Shown piece after piece: positions 37,173 through 51,188 of a stretch of 64,000 nucleotides of DNA (its first letter is position 1; each line of letters starts with the position of its first letter). The stretch comes from Parasponia andersonii (Eukaryota > Streptophyta > Magnoliopsida > Rosales > Cannabaceae). The notes under the pieces were generated by a model. That model saw only the letters and a program-made list of their open reading frames with translations. It did no database searches and was not told the DNA's origin. Position numbers and translations under genes: made by a program. The stretch spans positions 347,362-411,361 of the forward strand of contig JXTB01000230.1 of NCBI GenBank assembly GCA_002914805.1, in the 5' to 3' direction.

Positions 37173-38513
37173 TGATAAGTGAGTTTTACTCATGAATTAG
37201 ATATCATTTAAGCTAGATATTTGATGGATTCTTGAGATTTTTAGGGGTTTTATTTATGTCTTTTTTTCGTTATTCTATTTTGTAGGTTAGTTAATTTTGG
37301 TGCATATGGTGAAAATGGTATGATTGATCGTGAGTTGGGCAAAGAAGAGAGTGCCTTAACACTTATTTTTAACATTAGAGTACTTTGGAGGTTCAAAAAT
37401 AGTGAAATTTTAAAGAGAAAAAAGTTCCAAAGGATATGGCACCTCGGTGCCATATTATGGGCACTCCGATGCTTGTTCGGGCAAAGAAAAAAGAAAAAAT
37501 AGTAAGAATAGTGCCCTAGCGCTATACAACCGGTGCTCCAGTGCCACTCCACAAGAAACTTTATAACTATTTTCTTAAGATACTTTTTGACCTAGTTTTT
37601 ATAGTGACCACCTCCTAACTTATAAATTGGTCTTTTCTAGACTTATTTTAGATATTCTCAAGCGAAAAACAACTCAGAAAATGAGGGAGAAAGTGAGAGT
37701 GAACGATATAAGGCAGACCGATTGGCAACCTAGAGACGAATGCTATTAATTCGATTTCTAGTTTTTTTTACTCTTCTTTGTTCTTTTTTTTCATGTTTAG
37801 AATTGTGTTTAGAGTTTGTTTTCTCTTTACTATGAACTAATCTATTTTTTAGAGCTATGATGTAGCCAGATTAAGATGTCTTGAATTATTTCAATTCCAA
37901 TTCAAGTTTATGTTTATTTCCCATTTTATACTAATTGTATTAATCTACGCTTAATGCTTATGAGAGTTTGGCCAACTTTTACAAGAAATTAAAGGTTTAA
38001 TCCAAGATCTGAGAGGAGAAGATTAAATTTGTTTTGATTAATATGATATGGGATTATCATAGGATAGAGATACCTATGAAGTTTGTGCAATAATATGAAT
38101 TTCTTGTTCTTAATGAGTTTTAGTGGATTCATAGTTTACACAGAGATGTTAAAACTTGTTTGCTATAATATGCCTATTAATTTATGATAGAAAAATTAAA
38201 GAGATTCACTGTTAGCATATGGAATGAACATATATTGATTGGATTGATAGATTCAGACAGAATAATCTAGGTGAAATCAAAACCCTAGGTTTTTAATCAT
38301 TGGAAGTTTTATTGAGATATTTATAAGCTTAAATTCATTTATTGAATTTATTTTTTTTTATTTCTTTTCATTGTCACATTTATGATTGTTCAAATAAAGT
38401 TTCGACTTAATATAATTCGATAATCGGCAATATAAGTGTCTGTGGGATGATACTCTATTTACTCTACACTACTTGTTTAGTAACATACACTTGCGTTTAT
38501 ATTTTATACAACA
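37173..38513 (+). repeat. Element F 5' LTR
   Basis: 1341 bp, starting TGATAAGTGAGTTTTACTC and ending TATTTTATACAACA. Confidence 0.9.
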
Positions 38514-38659
38514 AGTTTTTTGCGTCATTACTGAGGACTTGTTATATTGCCAATATCATTTATAATTACTTCTGATTTTAATTTGAATTCTTATTTTTAA
38601 TTATTTACTTTTATTGTTTTTATTCTCAGGTGTCATTTGTGGTTTATGCAAAGGTCTAA

Positions 38660-39650
38660 GAGTTACGAACTACTCCCTTTGGATCCTGAAATCGAGCAAA
38701 CTTGTATAGTGAATCGTAAGGAGAAAAAGAAAGAAAAGCATGATATTCTGAGGTAAATGCAAGAAGTTATGGCTAATGAAGGAGAAAGAAACGATAACAA
38801 CAGAGCCCTTAGAGATTTTTCCCTCCCTTTGGTGGCAAGGTAGCCGACTATTCAACCCAATAACTTTGAGATCAAGTCGGCTACCTTGCAAATGATACAG
38901 ACCTTAGTGCAGTTTAGTGGGTTACCAACTGATGATCCCATTGCCCACATAGCTAGTTTCTTGAAGATTTGCGACACCTTCAAGCTCAATGGTGTTAATG
39001 ATGATGCCATTCGCTTAAGGTTGTTTCCTTTTTCTTTGAAAAACTATGCCAAGAACTAATTGAATTCCTTGGCTGCTAATTCAATCACTAGTTCGGAAGA
39101 CCTCACCTAGAAGTTCCTTGCAAAATTCTTTCCTCCAATAAAGATTGCAAAAAATGTGGATGGAAATTTCCCAGTATGAAGGGGAAACACTTTATGATAC
39201 ATAGGAATACTTTAAGGACTTACTGTGGAGATTTCCTCACTATGGACTATCCAAGTAGATGCAGGTTCAAAATTTCTATAATGGGCTAGGTAGTACAACA
39301 AGGACTCTAATTGATACTGTAGCAGAAGGTGCCTTCATGGGATTGATGCTGCAGTAAAAGGGGCCTTCATGGGAAAAACATAAGATGAGACATATGATTT
39401 ACTGGAAGAGATGGCTATGAACAACTATCAATGGCCTAATGGGTGAAATGTGCCAAAGAAAGTTGTTGGTGTATATGAGTTAGATGTAATGCCTGCTTTG
39501 TCCGCTCAAGTAGCTTCCCTTACTAAACAGCTCCAACAATTCGAGATGATAGTGAATGCTATACAATCTCAACCTCCAATGTCTTGTGAATTTTTTCAAA
39601 GAGCCCACATAAGCGACCAGTGTGAAATAGAAAATCTATTTTCTTAGCGG
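38660..39650 (+). other. Element F gag region
   Basis: Shows Athila gag words: NNRALRDFSLPL, LQMIQTLVQFSGLPTDDPIA, DDAIRLRLFPFSLKN. A fossil region. Confidence 0.85.
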
Positions 39651-40299
39651 CAGATTGAGACGGTATATGAATAATCTTAATCGACAGAGGAACAATCCTT
39701 ACAGTATAATATATAATCCTGGTTGGAGAAATCATCCCAACTTCTTTTAGAAAAATCAAGCTACTGCACCGAGACCTTCTCAATCTGGTCTTTCTATGCC
39801 ACCTCCTAGTTTTCAGCCTCAAGAGAAGAAGTCTAATTTAGAGAAAGTACTATTGTGGCTGACCAACAACACTGATCAGTTCATGGCTGAGACGAAGACT
39901 AGCCTTCAAGTTCAAGGTGTTGTAATCTGAAACCTCGAGTTACAAGTTGGTCAACTGACCAATATGTTTTCAGAGAGACCACATGGAAACTTGCCAAGCA
40001 CAGTTGTAGTTAATCCCAAAGAGCAGTCCAAAGCTATTACTTTAAGAAGCGATAAAGAGTTACTGGAGCCTGTTCAAGTTTACATTAATGATAATTCGAT
40101 AAAAATTGAAGCGAGTAAGACTAAAGAAGTGAAAAATGATGAGTCTCTAGTTAATAAGCCGATACTACCTCAAGAGACAATGGTGAAAGTCCCTTATCCT
40201 TAACGTCTTAGAAAAAAACAAATTGGACAAGCAATTCTTGAAGTTTATTGAGGTGTTCAAATAACTCCAAATAAATATTCCATTTGCTAATGCTCTAGA

Positions 40300-42590
40300 G
40301 CAAATGCTAAGCTACGCTAAATTCATGAAAGATATATTAGCTAACAAGAGGAAGTTGCAAGATTATAAGATAGTAGCACTTACTGAGGAGTGCAGCACTA
40401 TGATGCAGAGAAAATCGCCACCTAAATCGAAAGATCTAGGAAGCTTTACCATCCCATGTGAGATCAGTAATTCATTCTTTAACAAGGCTTTTTATGATTT
40501 GGGAGCCTGTTTTAACTTGATACCCTTGTCTATTTTCAATAAACTTAGGCTTAGAGAGGCATGACCATCTATAGTTTCATTATAGTTGGCAGATCAATCA
40601 ATTAAGCATCCAAGGGGAATTATAGAAGATGTACTCATCAAAGTTGACAAGTTTATCTTCGCTACAGATTTTATTATCTTAGACATGGAGAAAGATAAGG
40701 ACATCCCTATTATTCTTGGTCGATCATTTTTAGCAACTGGAAGTGCATTGATTAATGTCCAAAGAGGAGAACTATGACTGTAGGTACAAGAGGAGGAAAT
40801 AATATTCAATGTTTTCAATGTAATTAAGTTCCCAGTTGATAATGATACTTACTTTCGTGTAGACATGGTTAATTTTTTGGCAGCAGTTACTTTACAACAA
40901 CTGTCCAACCTATCTAGGCATTAGAAGCTTGTTTAACTCATTGTAATGATTCACTTATTCAAGACTTTGAAGTTGAGGAGTATGCCATGTGGATAAATTC
41001 TATTGGGCCCAACATAAGAAAGCACTATGAAGAGTTATGTTAAGGTTTTACACACTCTCTCCTATCAATAGAGAATCCACCAACTCTAAAGTTCAAACCT
41101 TTACCTAGCCATCTTAAATACGCTTATCCTGGTATCTCTAAATCACTCCTTGTTATTATTTCTGCTTATCTTTCTTAGGATGAAGAAGACAAGTTATTGA
41201 GAGTACTTAGTGAGCATAAATCTGCAATAGGGTGATCTTTAGCTGATATAAAGGGGATTAGCCCTTCAATATGTATGCACTGAATTCTATTCAAAGAGAA
41301 CAGTAAACCATCAGTGGAAGCACAAAAAGACTTAATCCAACTATGAAAGAGGTGGTGCGCAAAGAAGTTCTAAAATGTTTAGATACAGGTATAATTTACC
41401 CTATTTCTAATAGTTTATGGATTAGTCCAATACAAGCGGTGCTTAAAAAAGGAGGTATGAATGAGAGCAATGAGTTAATCCCTACAAGAACTCTCACTTC
41501 CTGGAGAATTTGCATCAATTATAGGAAATACCATTTCCCCTTGTTGTTTATTGATCAAAGGCTAGATAGGCTCATTGAGCACGGGTTTTATTACTTCCTT
41601 GATAGTTATTTGGGATATAATCAAATAGCCATAGCTCCAGATGATCAAGAGAAGATGACATTTACATGTCCCTATGGTACCTTCGCTTTCAGACGTATGC
41701 CATTTGGACTTTATAATGCTCCTACAATATTTCAAAAATATATGGTGGCTATTTTTTTTGATATGATAGAGTGGAGCATTGAAATCTTCATGGATGAGTT
41801 TTCAGTATTTGGAACTTCTTTTGATCATTGCCTTGGTAATTTGAATATGGTTTTGAAAAGATGTGAAGAAACAAACCTAGTGTTAAACTGGGAAAAGTAT
41901 CGTTTCATAGTGCGAGAAAGAATTGTTTTGGGGCATCATATTTCTTCTAAAGGAATTAAGGTAGATAGAGAAAAGATTGAAATAATTGAAAAGCTACTGC
42001 CTCCCACTTCAATTAACAGCATCCGCAGTTTCCTGGGATATGCATGATTTTATCGCCAATTCATATGTGATTTTTCTAAGGTATCTAAACCTCTTTCTAA
42101 CCTACTTATGCAAGGATCCCCTTTTGTTTTTGATGCAAGCTGTGAGTAAGCATTTAACATGCTCAAGGAGACGCTTATGTCAACTCCAATTGTTATCACA
42201 CCAGATTAGGACTTACCTTTTGAATTGATATGCGACGCAGGTGACCGTACAATAGGAGTGGTCTTGGGGCAGAGAAAGAATAAAGTATTTCATGCCATCT
42301 ACTATGCCAGTTGTACTCTCATTGATGCTCGGCTTAATTACGCAACTACAGAGAAAGAGTTGTTGGCAATAGTTTTTGCTTTTGATAAATTTCGGCCTTA
42401 CCTGATTGGCAATAAAGTAATTGTCTTTGCCAATCATTCTACAATTAAATACCTTATGGCCAAGAAGGATGTGAAACCAAGGCTTATTCATTGGGTGTTA
42501 CTCCTCTAAGAGTTTGACTTGGAAATCAGAGATAAGAAAGGTACAAAGACCTTGGTAGCAGACCATCTCTTAAGACTATAATTCCCTAAA
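40300..42590 (+). other. Element F protease, reverse transcriptase and RNase H region
   Basis: Protease-like DLGACFNLIP (about 40495) and IPIILGRSFLATG (about 40700) come first. Reverse transcriptase follows (41343-42047) with YNQIAIAPDDQEKMTF, FRRMPFGL and the catalytic box in the variant form FMDEFSVF. RNase H (about 42225-42580) carries [20 protein letters not shown] fossil region. Confidence 0.85.
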
Positions 42591-42839
42591 GACAATGAGT
42601 TGCTTAAACTCTTTATTCATAATAATTTTCCTGATGAGCAGCTCCTCTCAGTTTCTTTGTTTAATTCTTTTCCTTAGTATGTGGATATTGTTAATCATTT
42701 CGCTGGAAAAGTTAAACCTACCGATCAATCATACCACTAAAACAAGAAGTTCCTTACTGATGCATATCATTACTACTGAGAAGAACCTATTCTATATAAA
42801 CATTATGCTGATCAGATTATCCGACAGTGTATCCCAGAA

Positions 42840-44035
42840 GATGAGAAGGAAGATATCATGAAGCATTGCCATTCATTAGAATGTGAGGGCCATTTTAGAG
42901 GAAATAGAACTACTGTAAAAGTCCTTCAGTCAGGATTCTACTGACCTACGTTATTTAAAGATGCTCATGCTTTTGTGTGTGCTTGCGATAGATGCTAGAG
43001 ATCCAAAAATATTTCTAGAAGGAATGAAATGCCTCTCGCTTAGATTGTAGAAGTTGAATTATTTGACGTGTGGGGAACTGACATTATGGGACCATATCCC
43101 TCCTTCCACAATAACCAGTATATTTTACTTGCGGTAGACTTTGTCTCAAAGTGGGTAGATTTAGCTACAACTCCAACTAATGATGGTAAGGTGGTTCTTC
43201 AGTTTCTTCATAGAAATATATTTATCTATTTTGGTACCCCAAGGGCATAATCAGTGATGAAGGAACCCACTTTTATAATAAGCAGTTTGAAGCATTACTA
43301 TTGAAATATGGAGTAAAGCATCGAAAACAATTAGCTTATCATCCCTAGACCAACATACAGGCCGAAGTTTCAAATCAAGAAATTAAGTAGATTTTTAAAG
43401 CGAATAGTTAGTATTTCTCAAAAAGATTGGGCAAAGAAACTCGATGATGCATTGTGGACCTCCAAAATAGCATCTAAAATGTCATTAGGAATGTCTCCTT
43501 ATCAGTTGATTTTTGATAAGGCCTATCATCTTCCTGTCGAACTAGAATATAAAGCTTATTGAGCAATAAAATAGCTTAATATGGATATGCAAGTAGTTGG
43601 AGAAAAGTGGATGTTACAGATCAATGAGATGGAGAGGCATATGAGAATGCCTGAATTTATAAGGAGCATACCAAGGCTTGGCATGACAAGCGTATTTCTT
43701 GGAAAGAATTCTATTCTAGACAACAAGTTCAACTATAGAGCTCTCATCTATGGTTATTTTCGGAAAAGTTGAAATCTTGATAGTATGACAAGCGTATTTC
43801 TTGGAAGGAATTCTATTCTAGACAACAAGTTCAACTATACAACTCTCATCTATGATTATTTCAGGAAAAGTTGAAATCTAGATGGTCAGGACCTTTTATT
43901 GTGGTGAAAACATTTCCTCATGGAGCAGTTGAAGTCACTCATGATGAAAAAGGGACGTTTAAAGTCAACAAACAGCAATTAAAGCCTTATCTTGATGGCC
44001 ATTTTGATAGCAACAAGAAGGTTATCCTCCTTTAA
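42840..44035 (+). other. Element F integrase region
   Basis: Integrase core words include [14 protein letters not shown] (about 43060) and [13 protein letters not shown]-terminal stretches reach about 44030. A fossil region. Confidence 0.75.
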
Positions 44036-44799
44036 CTAGAGTGAAAATCATGAAACAAGTCAAGCTAAAGACTATAAATCAAGCACTTATTAGGAGGTAA
44101 CCCAAGCTCTCAAATCTCTTTTCTTTATTTGAATTTGATTCTTTTTATAGATGCTTATTTTATTGGTTTAAACTTTAAAAAAATAAAAATATACATAAAA
44201 ATTGAATTAAAAGTGTTTACTTAGTACATTTTTTTTGCTATGTACATGCTCAAGTTTGATGCCATTGTGGCTGTTAAAAAACACTTCTAGCTGCGAATTT
44301 AAAAAAAAAAAGACATTGCTTTAAGCAACGTTTCTCTCCCTCTCTACACTTACCCTTGGCTTTTTCTCTTCCCCAACAAACCAATTGATTCAACTCATTT
44401 CTTCTTGGTTCCATTCCACCATTCTTAACATCTTCACCAAGGATTCAAGATTTGGAAGAGCTTTCAAAAGATTTCAACTGTTGTTTCTCCAGCTTTTTAT
44501 GACTTCTCACAAGTAAGTTTTTACCATCTTCTTTTTGCAAGCCTAGCTCATTCATGTGAATAGAAGATGAATTTGATACTTTAATGAGCAAAACGATCAA
44601 TTCGTGGCTTGTTAATTTTTCAAATGGTGTTTAACCATATGTTGAAACTCATGTGCCCATAAAGTGTTTGTTGAAACTCCTTAGTAAACCAAAAAAAAAA
44701 ATGTTAGGGAGCATTTTTTTTTCTTCATCTATAGGTATTATTTTGAGTTGCAAATAGATTTTAGGTGAATATTAATTGTGAGAATTGAGTTTTTTTGAG

Positions 44800-45980
44800 T
44801 TGGGAATTAAGTTGTTATTGCTTAAGACTTATGCCTCTTAAAAGAAAAAGACCAACTAAGGCTTCATCATCAACCTCCTATGAGAAGCTATTGTTTGTCA
44901 GTGCTACCACCAATGAGAGATACTGTGCTTCTCGTGTTCATAAATCATGTATACAAGAGAAAGGATTTCAATCCTGGAGAGGTTAATTGACATAGATTGC
45001 AACACACCAATAGCAAGATTTTACAAAGCTTCCTCGAGGAGGGGTAGTGGCTGTGGTAGTAGAATTTAATGCTAATGCTAAAGTGCACAAGGATTATAAA
45101 GCCTATGTTTATGGGAAGTAGGTACCCTTTGATCGCTCATCCATCACTCGATATTATCATGTGTCGAACAATAAGAATGATGGATATTCACAACTACTTG
45201 AATAGGGTGTTGATCCTGATGAATTGATTCAATTCGTAGCCACACCTGACACACAATGGAAAAAGTCAGGGACTGGTGTTGTCAATTTTTCTTCTTCTAG
45301 ATTGGAATACAAAATTAAGGCATGGCACTATTTCATCTCAGCCAAGTTATTACCTACCACTAATTATAGTGAAGTCACTAAGGAGTGAGCCATACTTAAT
45401 TTTGTGATTTTAAAGGGTTATTCTTTTGATGTGAGCATGATAATACACAAGTCCATCATGACTACACTTCGTGGCACTATGTCTTGTGGCTTTAGGCATT
45501 CTTCACTAATTTATGATTTGTGCTTTCAAGCGAGTATTGCTACCACTTCTAATGAAATTGTTTTTTAGCCCACCACGCCACTCACAAGTGAGCATATCTC
45601 CAAATATCAAAAAAATCTATCTCGCCCTGGTACCGCAATACTAGACTAAGGAGAAATTCTTCCAATCTGCCTCCTCCACCATCTATGCCTACTCCTACTT
45701 CTGGGGATCTTTCTATCCAAATTCATGAGTTGACAGAGCAATTGTCTCAAATACGGCAGACCATTCAAGAGCATGGCCAATGGCAAAGTTCCTTTGAGCA
45801 AAAATTTGATTAGTTTGTGACTCATCATCACCAGTAGTTTGGATACCAAGTATAATTCAATAATGCACTGGCTACAATGTTCATACACTCTGCGAGCTCG
45901 GGTGGCGTGACTTTTTCTCCACCTTCGATGTTTCCATCCTTTTAGCCTGCTCCACCTCCTCCTGTTGCACCAGGGCATGC
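44800..45980 (+). other. Element F env-like/ORF2 region
   Basis: Phrases such as KGFQSWRG and AWHYFISAKLLPTTNYSEV fit the 'putative plant transposon protein' domain found downstream of pol in Athila elements. The calling is by pattern only. A fossil region. Confidence 0.6.
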
Positions 45981-47321
45981 TGATGATATTGAAGACTGTT
46001 GATGGTCTTCGATCAGGGAAGTCCTCTCAACTTCACTCTTATTTAATTCACATTAGGGACAATGTTTGTTTCAAGTTTGGGGGAAATTTCTATTTTTGTC
46101 TTTGTTTTTAGTTTATTTTTATTTCTATATCTCTGAAAAAAAAAATTACATATTAGTTTGTTTGGCATGTTTGGGCCGATGATAAGACTATAATTGAGAT
46201 GAACATAACTTTTAGAAAATAATAAACATTGACTTAGTCTGTGTAGTTGATTTTAATGTTGGTTTTGCTTTACTTGCGATCTCTTTACACATTTGAGCAC
46301 GTAGCCAGCATGTTTAGTCACTAGCAACTTAGAGAAAGTTTATGTGAATTAAGTATATCTTAATATCTCAACAAATTTTAGAACTTATTTAGAAACTATT
46401 TGAGGCAAAATCCTAGACTATACCTTACTAAGGAAATGACTTAGGCCATTTTTTAACCATTTGAGTCTTTCGAGTCTACCATTATATACTTTATCCCTAG
46501 TCACCCTTTTTTAGCCTAATATAATTTCTCTTTGTTAATCACATTCTCAGCCTAGCATTTAATTTCTTCTATACTACCTTTCATACCATAAGTATTAATT
46601 TGGAATTTATGATGAGCTATGTTATATATGAGAGGAACGGTGGAGTTGAGAACGAAAAATAAAAGGAAAAAAAAATTTTGTGCTACACCCTTAGTTCATA
46701 CATCAAGAAATAAGTTCGGGAGTATAGTAACGCAAATTTAAAAAAAAATAAAATAAAGGGTATGTCAAAGAAAATGTTGACAAGAGAAAGTTTAAAAATA
46801 AGTTTGGGGGTACTTGTGAAGGTATAAGTGGAGCTTTACAACGATTTTAGAAGAATGTGTATGCTTATAGTGTGACTATGAATTGGGCTTAAAATTTCCA
46901 TTCTTATCCTACCTTTGCCTTAGCCATACATTACAAGCCTAATGAAGTCTTATTGATCGTTGGTTATTATTAGTCTATATTAGTGGAGAACGGTTAGAGA
47001 AACAAGCATATGGAATTTGAAAACAAATGCTTACTTAGAAATTAATCTTAACTCACTTGTTTGCATAAACTGATCCGAGTTACGAGTAGTTAGATGTCAT
47101 GGGCTATACACACATGCTAATGTTGGAATTGAAATTCTACATGTTGTTGATGTTTTGACGATTTCCTTAAGTTAATGATTATGTGTAATCTCTGAGGCCT
47201 ATCTACATTCTAAATTGATTTAATACCCAAGTTTTAATTTTTAGGTGTTTTATTTATATTTATTTCATTTTTTGTATTTGTTTTACCTGAGGACAAGAAA
47301 AATATTAAGTTTGGGGGTATT

Positions 47322-48656
47322 TGATGAGTGAGTTTTACTCATGAATTAGATATTATTTAAGCTAGATATTTGGTAGATTCTTGAGGTTTATAAGGGTTTT
47401 ATTTGTATTTTTTTTCTTTGTTTTGTATTGTAGGTTAGCTAATTTTGGTGCACATTATGAAAATGACATGATTGATAGCAAGTTGAGCAAAGAAGAGAGC
47501 GCCTTGACACTTATTTTTGACATTAAAACACTTTGGAGGTTCAAAAAGAGTGAAATTTTAAAGAGAAATAAAGTTCCAGAGGATATGGTGCCCCGATGCT
47601 ATGCTATGGGCGCTCCGACACCTATTCGAGCAAAGAAAGAAGAAAAAGACAACAAGAGTGGCACCCCGGCACCATACAACCAGCGCCACTCTGCGGGAAA
47701 CTTTATAATTATCATCTTAGGATGCCTTTTGACCTAGTTTTTGTAGTGGCCTCCTCCTAGCTAATACATAAGTTTTTTCTAGACTTATTTGGGATATTCT
47801 CAAGCCAAAACAACTTAGAAAACAAGGGAGAAAGCAAGAGTGAAGGATTAAAGGCAAAGCGATTAGCAACTCGGAGATGAAATACCATTGATTCAATTTC
47901 TAGTTTTTTTCACTCTTCTTTGTTCTTTCTTTTCTATGTTTAGAATCATGTTTTGAGTTTGTTTTTTTTTTACTATGAACTAATCTATTTTCTAGGACTA
48001 AGATATAGCTGGATTAAGATGCCTTGAAATATTTTAATTCTAATTCAAGTTTATATTTATTACTGATTCTATGCTAATTATATTAATATATGCTTAATAC
48101 TTATAAGAGTTTGGCCAACTATTACATGAAAATAGAGATTTAATCTAAGATCTAAGAAGAGTGAATTGAATTTGTCTTGATTAATATGACATAGGATAGA
48201 GATATCTATGAAGCTTGTGTAGTAATATGAATTTCTTATGCTTAATTAGTTTTAGTGGATTCATAGTTTACACAAAGATTTTGAAACTTGTTTACTAAAA
48301 TATTCCTATTAATTCTTAAGAAAGATTGATAGAAAAATTAGAGAGATTCACTGTTAGCACAGGGAATGAATATAAATTGATTGGATTAATGAATTTAGAT
48401 AGATTCATTTAGGTGAAATCGAAACCCTAAGTTTTTAATTATTGGAAGTTTTATTGAGTTTTTAATAAGCTTGAATTTATTTATTTTATTTCTTTTATTT
48501 TATTTCTTTTCAATTATCACATTAATTATTGTTTAAATAAAATTTAGACTTAATATAATTCGGTAATTGGTAATACAAGTCACTGTGGGATGATACTCTA
48601 TTTACTCTACACTACTTGTTTGGTAAAGTGCACTTGCATTTATATTTTATACAACA
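47322..48656 (+). repeat. Element F 3' LTR
   Basis: 1335 bp, starting TGATGAGTGAGTTTTACTC and ending TATTTTATACAACA. Confidence 0.9.
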
Positions 48657-48661
48657 CTTTG

Positions 48662-48838
48662 AGTTCTACTTCCACTAGTACGAGCACCCACTCGAGTACG
48701 AGATTGATTTTGCATTTCATAGACTTGGTCATCGCCTTTTTCTAGGCGGATTTACATTTCCTCTGTTTCGGAATCATGATCATCCATTCCATATTCACTG
48801 TCATTCAAATCAACTAGAATATTTCTATTCATATCCAT
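48662..48838 (-). pseudogene. hAT transposase N-terminal part
   Basis: On the minus strand from the ATG at 48838: MDMNRNILVDLNDSEYGMDD, an acidic N-terminus ending with a TAA at about residue 29, then RTRVGARTSGSRT up to the Athila insertion. The insertion point interrupts the gene between this part and the BED finger at 37070. Confidence 0.7.
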
Positions 48839-49681
48839 ATTCTACAATACCAATAATACTACTTAGTAGATTTATAAATTTATAAATAAATACTTATATT
48901 AAATATTATGTACATATACATCAAAAATATTAATAGACATTAAATTAACGAAATGATATTTATACCCCCACGCCACATATTCATAAAAAAAAATATACAT
49001 GTAAAATTTAAATAAATAAACACATATTAAATTTAAGAAAATAATAAAATATAGACAATAATATTCATTATTGCATTAACAAAATTAATAGACAATAAAT
49101 TAAAGATATGATAATAGAATTAGAAAAATATTCAAACCTTGAGTTGGGAGAGTCTTAAGACTTAATAATTGAAACTTTTGTGACTTGAATCACTTGAATT
49201 TTTTTTTTTTTGAAAACTTTTAAAATTGATATGAAAAATATTTAAATAGATAATAGAATTAGAGAAATATGAAGAAGAGAAAATATGAAGATTGAAGAGG
49301 AAATGTGAAAAAAAAAAAGGAGAGGTATTTATTGAAGGTTACATTGTAAAATTTTGAAAATTTTTATTTATTTATTTATTTATTTTAATAATTAAAAAAA
49401 TGGGGATAAGGGAGCTAGGCTTCCCAACGGTCATATTTATGATCGTTTCCCCCTCTTTAACGGTCATATGACCATTATATTAATGGAATGAGGAAAGAGA
49501 CAGGGCTTGAAAAAAAAACTATGCGGGCCACTGTGCCAGGCTGGCGGGCTGGTACCAATGGCCTAGCGAGACACAGCCTTAGGGCTAGGCTAGAACTGGA
49601 CTATTCATATCCCGAGCCGAGCTTTGGGCCAAAGCAGCTAGTTCATTGGACCCGGCCCAAATTTTTAGCTCTAGCTAGAAT

Positions 49682-50001
49682 TGCTCCATACTTTTTTTCC
49701 ACCAGCCTCCTCTCACAAATAACTCTATTAGAAAATAATCAAATCATTTTCCATAACCTAGCACTAATACCAAAGGATACAAATATGCATCTTAAAAAGA
49801 AAATAAAGATGATAGTAAGCTTATTTGATGGAGCCTAGACCTTCAAAAATAGGTTTTCGAGGAATCAAAATCTCCAAAAACAAATGTATGATTTACACAG
49901 AAATATTATGCACCTTTTATTTATTAATTATTGAGTTAAATATAAATACATCAAAAGTAAATTCCCTAAAGTTATAGACACCAGCAATAATACCCATGAC
50001 C
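49682..50001. other. Host or repeat flank between hAT and the Mutator-like insertion
   Basis: Unassigned to about 49790, then the left part of the locus repeat (copy 2) shared with 33720-33980. It ends in the candidate target duplication 49993-50001. Confidence 0.55.
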
Positions 50002-51000
50002 AGTGGTGGAAGGAAAAGATAGGGGGCAAGTGAGCCATGGGCCCCACTTAGTTTTTTTAATTCTTTTGTTTCATGACAAGAGCAGAGAGCTATATATTTT
50101 TAAGGATTTTGGTATATTTAGTCTCTGTATTATTTGTGATTAGTAAAATAATCTATAAGAATTTTTTAAGTAATTATGTCCTTAAGTTGTAAAAATTTGA
50201 TAATTAAGTCTTTTTTGTTTGTTAATGTAAAAGTTTTTATGAAATTGAGCATATTTAAGTAAAAGAAATTAGTATTTCATTAACACTAATTAGTTTAGAA
50301 AGAAATTTTAAGAGAAATTTTATATTTTTTTAAGTTTTTTATATTATGTTTTTAATTGTAATTAATTTTTAGTTATGTTCTTTCTAATTCTAACTAGTGC
50401 TAGTAAAATATTGATTTTGATGTTTAAAAACCTTATATAGACTTGAACATGCCCAATTCCATCTAATATTTTATTAACTACTTATAAAAAGAACTCAATT
50501 GCCAAGATTTTTAAACTTAGGAACTTAATTGCTAAAAAAATAACTCATGAACTATTTTTCTAGTCACAAATAATATAAGAGAAATTTTATATAATATGCT
50601 CCATATGTACCCTATTTATAAGCATATAACTCTCATAATAAAACTTCAAAAAATATGACTAAGCCCCTTGAAAAGACATAACTATCCTCATAATATTCCA
50701 ATTTTTATCTATCCTTTAGACCTAAATTTCTTTCACTTTTCTTGTTCTTCTCTTTCTCTTCTTCTATGTTTCATCTCAATCTTCAATCTTCTCTCAACTC
50801 CATAATTTTCTGAATAATCAAAACTAAATAAACATTATAAAAATGAAATAGGTATAGTTTAAAATAGTTGGTATTTGAATTTCGAGATGTTCTTCAATAG
50901 ATTCTATATTAACAATAAAATTTAGATTAATTTTTACGAATTTCTAGAAATTTGGACTAGATGCCCCGAAAAAAAATCAAAAATTTTAATGAAATTCGGT

Positions 51001-51188
51001 GTCATTTCAATGAAGTATATTTTTATAATAGAATATCAAAAATTATTTGATGGTCATCGAAATGACATTGAAAATACATCAAATTATCATCAAAATTCTT
51101 CGAATTTAATCAAAATTCATCGAAATTTTTTTATGACCATCAAGTAATTTTCAGATTTTATTATAAAAATATATTTCATCGAAATGAC
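51001..51188. repeat. Hairpin-forming inverted repeat
   Basis: The arm at 51001-51057 (GTCATTTCAATGAAGTATAT...) is repeated in reverse at 51133-51188 with about 85 percent identity by eye. The spacer is about 75 bases. Confidence 0.8.

Larger units (their letters stand above)
37173..48656 (+). mobile_element. Athila-type Ty3/gypsy element F, broken but complete in outline
   Basis: Inserted in the hAT transposase gene with an exact 5-bp target duplication CTTTG (37168-37172 and 48657-48661). The 5' LTR is 37173-38513 and the 3' LTR is 47322-48656. Right after the 5' LTR comes a primer site of the Athila type in decayed form (ttttttgcgtcattactgag). Before the 3' LTR is the tract 'aagtttgggggtatt'. 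The interior carries gag, protease, reverse transcriptase, RNase H, integrase and an env-like/ORF2 region in Athila order. The coding parts hold dozens of breaks. By hand the LTRs differ at about 34 of the first 265 aligned bases (13 percent). That is roughly five million years at a generic plant LTR rate, a coarse figure. Confidence 0.92.
34673..49673 (-). mobile_element. hAT-family DNA transposon split by an Athila element
   Basis: The terminal inverted repeats begin TAGAGCTGCAAATATGGG on the left and, reversed, TAGAGCTAAAAATTTGGG on the right. They are followed by GC-rich 'gccc/gggc' subterminal words on both sides. An 8-bp target duplication flanks it: GCTTGAAT (34665-34672) and GCTAGAAT (49674-49681), 7 of 8 matching. 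Without the 11.5-kb gypsy insert the element is about 3.5 kb, a normal autonomous hAT size. The transposase gene runs on the minus strand. Confidence 0.88.
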
